DNA of 64,000 bases. It comes from Paraburkholderia agricolaris. GTDB lineage: Bacteria > Pseudomonadota > Gammaproteobacteria > Burkholderiales > Burkholderiaceae. The stretch lies in assembly GCF_009455635.1 (NCBI RefSeq), contig NZ_QPER01000002.1, forward strand, positions 2,666,001 to 2,730,000, read 5' to 3'. The position numbers and the translations under genes were made by a program. The notes below the pieces were generated by a model. It was not told the DNA's origin. It saw only the letters and a list, made by a program, of their open reading frames with translations, and did not search any database. Below are positions 1 through 8,736 of the stretch, one piece after another. How positions within the stretch are numbered: position 1 is the first letter of the stretch; the number at the start of each line of letters is the position of its first letter.

Positions 1-2
1 TG

Positions 3-770
3 TTACTGCTGGTTACGGCGCGACGGCATCGTGCGGTGTGTCTCGCGATCGTCGCGGTTGGGCTGGTCTCGCTGTTAGCGATGCGCGCGGCACAGTGGCA
101 GGAAATCACCATCTATACGCATCCGCTAACCAACTTCTGGCTACTGGCTTTGGGCGGCATGGGCGGCCTGATGATCGCAAGAGAAGCGAGCCGCCTACGC
201 GCCGTGCTCGGACATGGCATGACGCTATTCGTACTGAGTGTGTGCCTTGTGGGGTTTTGCGCGACCGAGCCGAGGTGGAGCCAGTTGCACAGTCCGCTTG
301 CCTTCACGATGGTCAACGCCGTGTATGGCGTCTGTATCGCGGCGCTTGTGGGTTCGATTGCGTGCTGCCGCAATGCAGTGGTGATCGGTCTGCTTGAAAC
401 CGGCTGGCTGGTGAACTTCGGGCGCATCAGCTACGGCTTTTATCTCTATCACAACCTGATTCCGGACCTGACTCGCAACCGCCACGCCACGGCGCTCTTC
501 GGTGGCGTCGTACCGGTCTGGGCGCACGCCGCCGGAATTGTCGCGTCGTTCCTGATTTCGCTGACGCTGGCCGTGCTGTCCTGGCGGTTGATCGAGGCAC
601 CGATTCTGCGCCTGAAAACAAGGCACACGCGGACTGACACGACGGATCGGGCCAGCGCGCAGAGAGTGCCGGCGCTTGCCGCCTCGCCTGCCGCCTCAGT
701 TGCAACCTCCGCTGCCGCTCGCAACGAGCGTGCACGGAAGGATGAAGATGTCACGTCAGATGCGATTTGA
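3..770 (+). CDS. Acyltransferase 3 family membrane protein, 3' part only
   Basis: The reading frame is open to the left edge of the window, so the true start lies outside; the first in-frame start-like codon is a GTG at 36. The visible part has about six hydrophobic segments. Near the end of the membrane domain it has FGRISYGFYLYHNLIPDL, which matches the late SYxxYLxH region of OafA/YrhL-type acyltransferases that transfer acyl groups to sugars at the cytoplasmic membrane. After a final membrane helix ending in RLIEAPILRLK, a typical family ending, comes a ~55-residue Ala/Arg-rich charged tail. The acceptor sugar cannot be told from this fragment, and no polysaccharide genes follow it. Confidence 0.8.
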   Translation, partial: LLLVTARRHRAVCLAIVAVGLVSLLAMRAAQWQEITIYTHPLTNFWLLALGGMGGLMIAREASRLRAVLGHGMTLFVLSVCLVGFCATEPRWSQLHSPLAFTMVNAVYGVCIAALVGSIACCRNAVVIGLLETGWLVNFGRISYGFYLYHNLIPDLTRNRHATALFGGVVPVWAHAAGIVASFLISLTLAVLSWRLIEAPILRLKTRHTRTDTTDRASAQRVPALAASPAASVATSAAARNERARKDEDVTSDAI

Positions 771-957
771 ATGCAGAGAAGCTTACGATATGCCTTCATG
801 CGGTTTGAACGCAGGCACGGTATCATGCGGCCTCACTTAGCCGGCTGCTTCGATCCTTGCGACACGCGGGCACTGAACAGGCCGAACAATAAAAACAAGC
901 CACTGCCCGCGAACGCCGCTGCACCTGGTCCGCGCGGTTGGCTCGCGGACACCAACG

Positions 958-1752
958 ATGTTTCATTTCAGTTTTGCCGACGGCGTGCTTGGCGCGAGCC
1001 TGCAGACGCTCAGTCTCTACGCGCTGCTTGGCATCATTGCGGCGCTGCTGCTGGGCGGCATGGTCAAGGGCGTAGTCAGTATCGGCGTACCGCTGGTGGC
1101 GATGCCGATCCTCAGCCAGTTCATGCCGATCAAAGAGGCCGTTCTGTTGCTGTCGATGCCGATCATCCTCGGCAATATTCCTCAGGCGCTGGAAGGCGGC
1201 GACATGCTGCCGACGGTCCGGCGCATTGCTGCGCCGTTGATCGGCACGGTGGTCGGCAATATTGTCGGCGTGAGCGTATTGATCTCGCTGGCGCCGCATC
1301 GCGCGCAAGCTGCCGCAGGCACCTTGCTGATCGTTGCGGCACTCCTCCTGCTGCTGTCGCCGCGGCTGACGTTGTCGCCGGCGTGGGCGAAACCGGCGGG
1401 CTTCGTGCTGGGATTCGGCGCGGCCGTGATGGAAAGTATCGCCTCGGTGCCGGGGCCTTTGCTGGCGATGTATCTGATCGCCACCGGCGCCACGGGGAAA
1501 GCTTTTACCAAGCAGATCGCGATTATCCTGGTGGTGTCGATCATCACGCTGGTTGCCGCGTTCAGTGGCGGCGCGCATGCCAGTTGGAGCGATCTGATCA
1601 TTTCGGCGTGTGCGAGCGTGCCGGTGATCGTCGGCATGCTACTGGTGCGGCCGCTGCGAGACCGCTTGCCGCCGGCGGCGTTTCGGGTCCTGGTTCTGCT
1701 GTTCGTTCTGGCAGCCGCCGCGCAAATGATCTGGAAATCAGGCGTTTTATAA
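958..1752 (+). CDS. TauE/SafE-family (DUF81) membrane permease
   Basis: 264 residues with about eight hydrophobic segments arranged as two similar halves, the usual layout and length of TauE/SafE permeases, which move sulfite, sulfonates or other small organic anions across the inner membrane. The first half has GGMVKGVVSIGVPLVAMPIL, the conserved G-x-x-x-G opening of the family. The ATG at 958 begins just before the first hydrophobic helix; the ribosome binding site is weak. No sulfur or taurine gene adjoins it, so the substrate is unknown. Confidence 0.85.
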   Translation: MFHFSFADGVLGASLQTLSLYALLGIIAALLLGGMVKGVVSIGVPLVAMPILSQFMPIKEAVLLLSMPIILGNIPQALEGGDMLPTVRRIAAPLIGTVVGNIVGVSVLISLAPHRAQAAAGTLLIVAALLLLLSPRLTLSPAWAKPAGFVLGFGAAVMESIASVPGPLLAMYLIATGATGKAFTKQIAIILVVSIITLVAAFSGGAHASWSDLIISACASVPVIVGMLLVRPLRDRLPPAAFRVLVLLFVLAAAAQMIWKSGVL

Positions 1753-1838
1753 GGGTTCGGGTTGCGTGTGGCGGTCAATTCAGGCCGTGGAACGCGCCTT
1801 GCTGGTCATTGCTTACCGCAGTCAACCGGAGAGCCCTT

Positions 1839-2033
1839 TTGGCAACCAAGGCAAATCCCCCGAATGAGCCGGCCCGCAAGCCTGATGAAGATCCGGGCAG
1901 CCCGCCTACCGAGGTGTCCAAGCCGATTGGCGACGCCATCCCCACGCCGGTCGAACCGGGTCTCGATAAGCCATTACCGCAAAAAGGCGAAACAGCACCC
2001 CCGCGCCCCACGCAGACGACGCGTGACGGGTAA
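1839..2033 (+). CDS. Small proline-rich hypothetical protein
   Basis: A 64-codon frame that begins with TTG at 1839, five bases after GGAGAG (1828-1833), a well-spaced ribosome binding site. The product is hydrophilic and proline-rich (PPNEPARKPDEDPGSPP, then PTPVEPGLDKPLP) with no membrane segment or cysteine, so it is probably intrinsically disordered. It ends five bases before the convergent FtsH-like gene. A longer frame upstream is arginine-rich and looks like a shadow of the TauE gene. The evidence is only start-site geometry and plausible amino-acid composition. No function can be suggested. Confidence 0.45.
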   Translation: MATKANPPNEPARKPDEDPGSPPTEVSKPIGDAIPTPVEPGLDKPLPQKGETAPPRPTQTTRDG

Positions 2034-2038
2034 ATTGC

Positions 2039-3943
2039 TCAGGCGGCGGCCGGCTCGTGGACGATCTTCAGCGCACTCTTGTGCTCCTTGATCAACCGGT
2101 AAACCGTTTCGCCAGGAACGGTCTCCCGTTCGAGCAGCTCGTCGGCAATCGCGCGTAGGACAGGCTCATAGGCGTGCAGCAGCCCGTAGCACAACTCGTT
2201 CAATTCCTTGAGCAGCACGTTGGCGTGTTCTATGGCGTTCTTCATTTGCAGGCCCGCGTATTGCGAGGGCAGCGCCGCGAGGCTGAACAGATCGCCGTCG
2301 CGATTGAAGCCGAACCTGGACACCATGTCGAGGCTGATGCGCGACGCTTCCTGCAGATCCGATGCAGCGCCACTCGATGCTTCGGAGAACGTGAGAATTT
2401 CGGCGTTGCGTCCGCCCAGCAAAACCTGAATCTCGTTGCGAATTTCAGTTTCGCGGTACAGGTGCTTGTCCTGCGCCTTCGTGATCAGCGCGACACCCAG
2501 GGCGCCGCCACGCGGCAAGATCGTGACCTCTTCCAGCACACCGGTGCCGAGCAGTGCGGCAACCAGTCCGTGCCCCGCTTCGTGCACTGCGATCCGCGTG
2601 CGTTCGTCCTCGCTCAGCGCCCGTTCGGCGCCGCTCACGTCGCCGATGCGCGCGATCTTGATCGCCTCCATGAAATGCCTCGACGCGATTTCCGTCTCGC
2701 CCGCTTTGCGCGCGACCAGCCCTGCCTGATTCACCACCATCGCGACAGTGGCCGGAGAAAGCCCCGTGGTCAGGCGAGCAAGCTGGTCGTAGTCGATATC
2801 CGCGGCTTTCGATTTCAGTTTCTGCGCGTAGAAGCGGAAAATTTTCGCGCGCTCTTCGCGGTCGGGCAAACGGACCTGCACGGTGCGGTCGAAGCGGCCC
2901 GGACGGCGCAACGCCTCGTCCAGATTGTCGGGGTGATTGGTCGCCGCAACGACGATGACGCCTTCGTTGGAAGCAAAGCCGTCCATCTCCGCGAGCAACT
3001 GATTGATGATGCGATTGCTCTCCGCTTCGACGGGACCGCCGCCGGTATCCGTGCGCTTGGCGAGGCCGTCGGCTTCGTCGATGAAGATGACCGTGGGAGC
3101 ATTCTTGCGTGCGAGCTCGAACAGGTGTTTGACCTTCTGGATGCCGACGCCGTAGTACTTCGCACTGAAATAGCTGCCCGTGATCGAAATGAAGTTTGCG
3201 CCGCATTCACCGGCGAGCGCTTGCGCAAGCCGCGTCTTGCCGACGCCCGGGCCGCCGACCATCAGAATGCCGCACGGTGCGCGCACGCCCATCGACGTGA
3301 ATTGCTTCGGATCGGACAGATAGCCGCGGATGTCCGCGAGCGCCGCCTTGGCTTCCCCCGCGCCGATCACGTCGTCGAAACACAGCGTGGGCGCCTTGGT
3401 GAGCAGCGAAGCGCCCCCCTTCATCTCGCGGCGCATGAACCACACCATGCCGCCGATCAGCAACAACGGCAGCAGCAGACCGATCGTGTCGCGCAACAGG
3501 CCGAATATCGACACCCAGCGTGCCGCACCGGTCCGGATATCGGCGTCGGGCAACCATACGAGCTGATACGACGCCGCCTGATCGGCTTTGGGTTCGCCGA
3601 GCAGCAGTGCGTGCGAGAACGTGGCGTTATGGTCGGTGACGAAGTATTTCGCGCCCTCGCGCGTCGACACCAGAATCGCATTGGGGCTCACGCCGATCGC
3701 GGTTACGTTGGCGGCGCGAACGTCACGCAGCATTTGCGACGCGTCTTTCTCTTCGTGTGTCCACGCCGAGGGATCGTGACGCATCTGACTCGCAATGCCG
3801 GTGAGCGCCGGATTGGCCTGCCCGTCGCGCTGCTGGTAAGCCCACATGCTCAAGGCGAGCAACATGGCGACGAGTACCGCACCGACCGCAATGGCGATCT
3901 TGCGTACGCGTCTTTTCTCAAGCGAATTCTTTCCCGGCTTCAT
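2039..3943 (-). CDS. FtsH-type membrane AAA+ zinc metalloprotease (divergent paralogue)
   Basis: 634 residues, FtsH length. Two membrane helices (about 15-35 and 145-170) flank a periplasmic domain. Then come an AAA+ module with Walker A GGPGVGKT (230-237), Walker B VIFIDEAD (285-292) and second region of homology RRPGRFDR (346-353), and an M41 peptidase domain with HEAGH (454-458) and a later SDLQEAS that should supply the third zinc ligand. It should degrade membrane and cytosolic proteins in an ATP-driven hexamer. The segment around the pore loop reads YYGVGIQKV where housekeeping FtsH normally has FVGVGASRV. It also lacks the ftsJ neighbour of the housekeeping copy, so it is probably a second, specialised FtsH. 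It is transcribed alone, away from the gene-free stretch 3944-4868. Confidence 0.93.
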   Translation of the reverse strand: MKPGKNSLEKRRVRKIAIAVGAVLVAMLLALSMWAYQQRDGQANPALTGIASQMRHDPSAWTHEEKDASQMLRDVRAANVTAIGVSPNAILVSTREGAKYFVTDHNATFSHALLLGEPKADQAASYQLVWLPDADIRTGAARWVSIFGLLRDTIGLLLPLLLIGGMVWFMRREMKGGASLLTKAPTLCFDDVIGAGEAKAALADIRGYLSDPKQFTSMGVRAPCGILMVGGPGVGKTRLAQALAGECGANFISITGSYFSAKYYGVGIQKVKHLFELARKNAPTVIFIDEADGLAKRTDTGGGPVEAESNRIINQLLAEMDGFASNEGVIVVAATNHPDNLDEALRRPGRFDRTVQVRLPDREERAKIFRFYAQKLKSKAADIDYDQLARLTTGLSPATVAMVVNQAGLVARKAGETEIASRHFMEAIKIARIGDVSGAERALSEDERTRIAVHEAGHGLVAALLGTGVLEEVTILPRGGALGVALITKAQDKHLYRETEIRNEIQVLLGGRNAEILTFSEASSGAASDLQEASRISLDMVSRFGFNRDGDLFSLAALPSQYAGLQMKNAIEHANVLLKELNELCYGLLHAYEPVLRAIADELLERETVPGETVYRLIKEHKSALKIVHEPAAA

Positions 3944-4868
3944 GAGTCACTTCCAAAAACAGGCCAAGGCAGGCCTTCGATACTGGTCAAAATCAGGTGG
4001 TAGAGGCTGATGGGGGGAGATCGGCTGATGCGGCACCATGCGTGCGCGGAAAGAAGGACACCAAAGCATTTGTCCCTTTTAGCAGCCAACCCGCCGGCTA
4101 GCATACCGGCTGGCCACTCATTCCGTGTTGCAGAAAAGGCCTGTTTCTACCGTCTATCCGACGTTCGATAGCGTCGGATTCAGGGAGCAATCGGCGCGCT
4201 AAAGCGATGCCCGGCTGCTCCGGCGCACAGTTTATCAGCGCTATATTCCCTGCGTATTCTTCAGATCTGAAAGTAACCGCGCCCTATTTAAAAGCGGTCA
4301 GAATGACAGTAAAGCGTGGATTATTAGAGACACTCATCCAGACACGGCGGATGGCTATAAACGGCTTTCGCGCGGCGCGCGGAGGAAGTTAACCGAGCGA
4401 GCGCCCGGCGGGGACGACACGTTAGTGGCAGTCCCCGACCGGTCGCTCGGCCAAGTCCGGCGGCGCGTACATCACGCCGCCGAACGTACGATGGGCAAGG
4501 CGCCCAACGTTTTCGCGGCTGTCTGGCAGGCCTCTATGGGCCCATCCGCATTTCACCGCACTCTCAGGTCCGTCTTTTTTATTGCCGGTACCTTGTGGCA
4601 CCGGTCAGCTCTCCTGCAACTACCCCCGATCCTCGCAACCCTTCCCTTCGACAGATTCAAACGGCTATTCGCCGCTGCGGCCTGTTCTGTTATAAACGGA
4701 TTCATTAAACAGCAGATGAAAACGATTCGCAGCCAATCATCCGACAATACCGCAGGTTTTTTGATACGCTTTACCATACGTCTCAGTTCTGGACGTTTGG
4801 CGTGTTAAATACCTGGTTACCGCCGCTTACTTCACCGGGACCGCGCCCCTCATTCGCACCGTCAATTC
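3944..4868. other. Gene-free stretch between divergent genes, with hairpin cluster
   Basis: 925 bp between the divergent FtsH-like and AraC-family genes. Short frames at 4207-4392 and 4425-4808 have no supported start and unconvincing composition. Base composition is more AT-rich than the flanking genes around 4240-4340 and 4560-4800. The only structure I can support is the run of three stem-loops at 4393-4506, listed separately. Promoters for both flanking genes must lie here, but no clear -35/-10 pair stands out. Confidence 0.5.
4393..4506. other. Three consecutive potential stem-loops; possible structured RNA
   Basis: Hairpin 1: 4393-4400 (CCGAGCGA) pairs with 4443-4450, and 4409-4415 pairs with 4431-4437, separated by an internal loop. 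Hairpin 2: 4458-4465 (CGGCGGCG) pairs perfectly with 4475-4482. Hairpin 3: TGGGC 4492-4496 pairs with GCCCA 4502-4506. No T-run follows, so it is not a classical terminator. It could be a small RNA or a long 5' leader of the AraC-family gene. It was found by eye, and GC-rich DNA forms hairpins easily. Confidence 0.25.
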
Positions 4869-5990
4869 ATGAATCAGCGCACCTTGCCGCCACATCTGGC
4901 CGCGGCCGCCGCAGCCGAATCGCGCTCCGCTATTTCCGCGAGCCGCTTCAGCACGCATGCACTCCCAATCGAGGAACAATTTCTCGGCTGGCGCGAGCGT
5001 GTGGGACATGTGGTCGACGTACCACCGTCGAAGGAACAGATCGTGGCGGGATTTCGCGGTGAGATCGATCTGTACGCGGTCGGCGGCATGGTATTTACGG
5101 ATTGCCGCACGCAAGCATTGCGGCTGGAACGCTCAGTCGCGCGCGTCTCCACGGACTCGCGGCGCGACTACGTCTTCCATCTGTGCGTGGAAGGCGAGAT
5201 CGGAGAAGTAACGGGGGTTCGCAAGAAACGCAGTGCGCCGGGTTCGGTGCAGGGCATCGTCGCGTTCGACATGAACCAGCCGTTTCGGGCCGAACGGCCC
5301 GAAAGCCGGCTCCTGAATCTGTTCGTGCCAGCCGCGATCGTGGACGAGGAACTGGGCGACGGTTCGGCCATTCACGGCCGGATCGTTCCGCAGGGCTCAC
5401 CGCTGACCGGTCTCGTGCTGGACCATATGGCGGCGCTCGCCAGGGAAATCCCCACGCTCGACCCGGTCGCCGCAGCAGACGCCCTCCATACAGGCGCCCA
5501 ACTGATGATCGCCGCGTTCCGCAAAGAGGCAAGTCTGACGGGTGCGAGCCGGGCGGCGCTGCAAGCTGCCGTGATGGGACAGGTACGGCGCTACGTCGAC
5601 GCTAATCTGCATCAGAGCGAGCTCACGCCAACCAGCGTGGTTCAGGCGCTGCAACTGAAACGCGCCACCATCTATCGCTGGTTCGAGCACGACGGCGGCC
5701 TTGGCGCCTACATCCGCAATCGCCGTTTGCGGGAAGCGGCGGACGAACTAGTCCGTTTCCCACATCTCCAGGTGACGGATATCGCGTACGGACTCGGCTT
5801 CCAGAGCGCGTCCGATTTCACCCGCGCATTTCGCCGCGCCTTCGACATGAGCCCGCAGGATATGCGGGCGCGCGCGCTGGTCCTGCAGCACCACGGCGCG
5901 GGCGAGCTTACGGCCTTGACTGCGAAGCGCGGGCAACACTCGCGCGGGGCATTTCTGCCTCGGGAAATGCCCGCAGCGCAGCAAGCGTGA
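4869..5990 (+). CDS. AraC-family transcriptional regulator
   Basis: 373 residues. The N-terminal ~200 residues resemble the AraC-binding-like sensing domain of the AraC/NphR type (QFLGWRERVGHVVDVPPS followed by a beta-rich segment). The C-terminal ~110 residues form the double helix-turn-helix: LQLKRATIYRWF, then IAYGLGFQSASDFTRAFRRA and a final MSPQDMR. It is likely a cytoplasmic activator responding to a small molecule. Its 3' end overlaps the convergent MFS gene by 83 bp, so the two are probably functionally linked, the regulator controlling uptake of its effector. The ATG at 4869 is the first in frame that keeps the domain whole. Confidence 0.88.
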   Translation: MNQRTLPPHLAAAAAAESRSAISASRFSTHALPIEEQFLGWRERVGHVVDVPPSKEQIVAGFRGEIDLYAVGGMVFTDCRTQALRLERSVARVSTDSRRDYVFHLCVEGEIGEVTGVRKKRSAPGSVQGIVAFDMNQPFRAERPESRLLNLFVPAAIVDEELGDGSAIHGRIVPQGSPLTGLVLDHMAALAREIPTLDPVAAADALHTGAQLMIAAFRKEASLTGASRAALQAAVMGQVRRYVDANLHQSELTPTSVVQALQLKRATIYRWFEHDGGLGAYIRNRRLREAADELVRFPHLQVTDIAYGLGFQSASDFTRAFRRAFDMSPQDMRARALVLQHHGAGELTALTAKRGQHSRGAFLPREMPAAQQA

Positions 5991-7218
5991 GCAGGGTCGC
6001 GGCCATCAGATACCACGCGGGAACCATCGGATCGCCCGTCCGGTTGATCAGCCACGTCACAAGGAACGGTGAAAATCCGCCGAACAGCACGACCCCGAAG
6101 CTGTAAATCACCGCCAGTCCGGCCGCGCGCCGATGCGCCGGAAACGCTTCCATCATCAGCACGGAAGCCGGGCCGGCATTGTTGACCGCAAGCGCGACGT
6201 ATGCCGTGATGATGACGAGCGCAGCGACATCGCCCACGCCGTGAACCAGCGCCCAGAATGCCGGCCATGTGCCCGCCAGCGCGGCCACGAGTGCCGCGTA
6301 TTGCAGCGTCTTGCGGCTCGCGAGGCGATCGGCCACGTACGCCACGAGCGGCGTCACGACGAGAATCACGAGGCCGGAGAGGCAGGCCGTCAACAGGCTG
6401 ATCGCCGCCGGCCGATGCAGCGTGCGAACCAGATAAGCCGGCATATAGAAGACGGTGAGGTAGATGCCCACCGAAGGCGCCGCCATCATCAGCAGGCCGC
6501 AAATGATGGGACGAGGATGTTCCGTGAGCATGCGCCTCGGGCTGAGCCGCGCACGCGGCAGCGGCGCGGCCGCCGGCATCCGGCGGCGCAAATACCAGCC
6601 AACCGGCCCGATCAGCCCTCCCAGCACGAACGGAATGCGCCACCCCCAGTCCTGCATCGCGGCAGGCGACAGCAGCGCTGTCATGCTCGCCCCGACCAGC
6701 GCGGCGGCGAACGCGGCCGCACCCTGGCTCGCGCCGCGCCAGCTCACCATGAAACAGCGATGCCGGTAAGCGGCCGACTCCATCAGCGAAGCCGACGCAG
6801 GCCCAATCTCCCCCCCTGCTGCCAGCCCCTGCATCAGGCGCGCGAGCACCATCAATACCGGCGCCGCCGGACCGATCGACGCGTAGCCCGGCAGGCACGC
6901 GATCAACCAGGTGCCGACGGTCATGAGGGTTAGCGATAGTGTGAGGCCGGCTTTGCGGCCACGGGTGTCGGCGACGTGGCCGATCATGATCGCGCCGAGC
7001 GGGCGCATCACGAAACCCGCACCGAAGGTGGCGAGCGAGAGCAGCAACGACGACGCGGGATTAACCGAAGGAAAAAAAAGATTACCAATTATGACGGCGG
7101 AAAAGCTATAGACAGTGAAGTCGTACGCGACGAAGCCGTTACCAACGACAATCGCCGTGACGATACGTCTGAGTTCGGCGCGGGACGGCGGAGTCCCTTC
7201 GCGGGCAGCGGTTTGCAT
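5908..7218 (-). CDS. MFS transporter, metabolite:H+ symporter (MHS) type
   Basis: 436 residues with about twelve hydrophobic segments. The N terminus AIVVGNGFVAYDFTVYSF and the loop GHVADTRGRKAGL (the MFS GxxADRxGRK signature between helices 2 and 3) are typical of metabolite:H+ symporters for organic acids and osmolytes. MQGLAAGGEIGPASA matches the family motif near helix 4. Its last 83 bp overlap the end of the AraC-family gene on the other strand. The start is the first ATG; the residues before helix 1 are hydrophilic, as expected. The substrate is unknown. Confidence 0.87.
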   Translation of the reverse strand: MQTAAREGTPPSRAELRRIVTAIVVGNGFVAYDFTVYSFSAVIIGNLFFPSVNPASSLLLSLATFGAGFVMRPLGAIMIGHVADTRGRKAGLTLSLTLMTVGTWLIACLPGYASIGPAAPVLMVLARLMQGLAAGGEIGPASASLMESAAYRHRCFMVSWRGASQGAAAFAAALVGASMTALLSPAAMQDWGWRIPFVLGGLIGPVGWYLRRRMPAAAPLPRARLSPRRMLTEHPRPIICGLLMMAAPSVGIYLTVFYMPAYLVRTLHRPAAISLLTACLSGLVILVVTPLVAYVADRLASRKTLQYAALVAALAGTWPAFWALVHGVGDVAALVIITAYVALAVNNAGPASVLMMEAFPAHRRAAGLAVIYSFGVVLFGGFSPFLVTWLINRTGDPMVPAWYLMAATLLTLAALRAFPEAEMPRASVARASQSRP

Positions 7219-7522
7219 GGATTGCGCTCGACGAGGAGAGCGTCGAGAAATTCGGGAAATTGTTGGAATGTAAATGAAGCTCTTTTACTTAACGGCGCAA
7301 AGAGACTCAACTTTACACCGCTTACGCCGATGTTTGCGCGCAACTGCGCCGGCGGATGGCGCAACTGTCCAGTGCCGTCCAAACGCCGGGCAGTGCCCTG
7401 AGGCGCGCTGCTACACTTGCACACCACCAACTTCCCGATGAATCCCGAGCCGCCGCACCGCGCGAAATCGCACTCTGCGTGAGCGCGTGCGGCACGTTCT
7501 TCGGCAGATACACTCCGCTCCC
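7219..7522. other. Intergenic region between divergent MFS and ABC ATPase genes
   Basis: 304 bp. The part next to the MFS gene (about 7240-7310) is AT-richer and is the likely promoter region for that gene. The rest is GC-rich, and I see no operator, repeat or convincing coding frame in it. The frame containing the ATPase stays open upstream, but the residues there do not look like the family. Confidence 0.5.
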
Positions 7523-8143
7523 ATGCTTCGATTCGAGAACCTCAGCAAACGCTATAGCGAACGCCTCCTCTTCCAGCACCTGCATTACGACACTGCAGCA
7601 GGATGCGTGGCGCTCAACGATGAATCGGGCAGTGGCAAATCCACGTTGCTGGGCATGCTCGCCGGCACGATCGAACCCGACACGGGCGAGGTGTGGCTCG
7701 GCGGCCACTCACTGCGCAGCGCGCCGCATCGGGCGAAATCCGTGCTCACGTATGTGCCGGAAGACTGCATGACCTATCCCGACCAGACGGGCCGCGCGTA
7801 TCTGAATCGTGTGGCGTCGGAGCGAAACACGGTGCTCGACGCTCACACGCTCGATCTCGCCCATCGCTTCGGGCTCGAACCGCATCTCGACAAGCGCTTC
7901 GAACAGATGTCGTTCGGCACGCGCAAGAAGATCTTTCTCACGGGGGCGGTACTCGGCGACACGAAAGTCGTGATCGCGGATGAACCGGTTGGTGGACTCG
8001 ACGCGTCGGCGCGCGCGGTTCTGGTCGATCTGTTTAAAACGCTCGCTGAAACCCGCACCGTCTTTTTCTCGAGCTACGACCTCGCATTTACGCAGGCCTG
8101 CGAGGCGAGAACCCTCTGCTTTGCCGGCCTGGGTAAGGATTGA
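7523..8143 (+). CDS. ABC transporter ATP-binding protein with degenerate motifs
   Basis: 206 residues from the ATG at 7523; an upstream in-frame start would add residues with no family resemblance. The P-loop reads DESGSGKST: Lys39 and the following Ser/Thr are kept, but the first Gly/Ala of the Walker A motif is Asp. The signature region is MSFGTRKK instead of LSGGQ, and Walker B is VVIADEP, with a D-loop GGLDASA. That pattern suits ATPases of ABC-2 type exporters. No permease gene lies next to it, so its partner must be encoded elsewhere or it has a non-transport role. Weak ATPase activity is possible. Confidence 0.75.
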   Translation: MLRFENLSKRYSERLLFQHLHYDTAAGCVALNDESGSGKSTLLGMLAGTIEPDTGEVWLGGHSLRSAPHRAKSVLTYVPEDCMTYPDQTGRAYLNRVASERNTVLDAHTLDLAHRFGLEPHLDKRFEQMSFGTRKKIFLTGAVLGDTKVVIADEPVGGLDASARAVLVDLFKTLAETRTVFFSSYDLAFTQACEARTLCFAGLGKD

Positions 8144-8210
8144 ATAAGCGCGAGGTGGCTGCACCGGCATGGCAAGCAGATGGTGCTGCTGCCGATGAAC
8201 GTGGGGTAAT

Positions 8211-8627
8211 TCAATGAACCATCGTGACGGGCGTGGGGGTCCGCCTCGATAGAGACGCGAACACGGCCAGCCTTCTAAAGAAGCCCATCTGGCTTGCGTC
8301 GATCACCATCACGTCGGGCTGGGTGCTTGCCGCGTAGTCGGCGATGGCTTTCGTGCGGTGGCCGAATACCCGTTTCCAGTGGTACGGCACACCGGCTTCT
8401 TCCAGTATGGTGCGAGCGTCGATCAACGCTTTCAGCATGGCCTGCTTTTCCATCCGCACCAGTGAGCTTCGGGTGTGGAAGGCTGCTGCGCGCCCCTGAT
8501 CGACCGGCTCGAGTACTTCCAGCAATTCGACTTCGGTTACGCCACGCTCCAGAAACATGAAGGCCGCGTAGCGCGCGGCCTCTATCGCGCCGCCATGGTC
8601 GAGAACAGGAATCAGCATTCGTATCAT
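8211..8627 (-). CDS. Universal stress protein (UspA) family
   Basis: 138 residues with the UspA fold pattern: an N-terminal beta strand MIRMLIPVLDHG, then AARYAAFMF, and DVMVIDASQ near the end. The ATP-binding G-x2-G-x9-G-S/T motif of many Usp proteins is absent (the region reads DASQMGFFRRLAVFASLSRR), so it is probably of the non-nucleotide-binding UspA type. It lies downstream of the minus-strand group 8794-9363 but is separated from it by the 18-bp inverted repeat, so it may be transcribed on its own. Its role is inferred as stress survival. Confidence 0.8.
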   Translation of the reverse strand: MIRMLIPVLDHGGAIEAARYAAFMFLERGVTEVELLEVLEPVDQGRAAAFHTRSSLVRMEKQAMLKALIDARTILEEAGVPYHWKRVFGHRTKAIADYAASTQPDVMVIDASQMGFFRRLAVFASLSRRTPTPVTMVH

Positions 8628-8680
8628 CGAGAACTCCGGCAGGTAGCTTGTACTTTTAGCTTAGCCAATGCGGTGTTAAT

Positions 8681-8721
8681 GTCGTGTAAAAAGTGTCGTG
8701 TAAAAAAATGCCATGTAAAAA
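8681..8721. repeat. Three short direct repeats ending in A-runs
   Basis: Three near-copies of a TCGTGTAAAAA-like unit occur in sequence (about 8682-8692, 8696-8708 and 8711-8721), spaced roughly 15 bp apart. They lie between the universal stress gene start and the inverted repeat at 8737-8784. They could be a regulator-binding array for the stress gene. Read on the minus strand they give T-rich tracts downstream of the inverted repeat. Confidence 0.4.
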
Positions 8722-8736
8722 TCATCACGCTAAAGC

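Noticed and set aside
2174..4003. 609-codon plus-strand open frame over the FtsH-like gene
   Set aside because: The protease on the other strand has all motifs; this frame is Arg/His-rich noise.
4207..4808. Two short plus-strand frames in the gene-free region
   Set aside because: No ribosome binding site or family resemblance, and composition typical of non-coding sequence.
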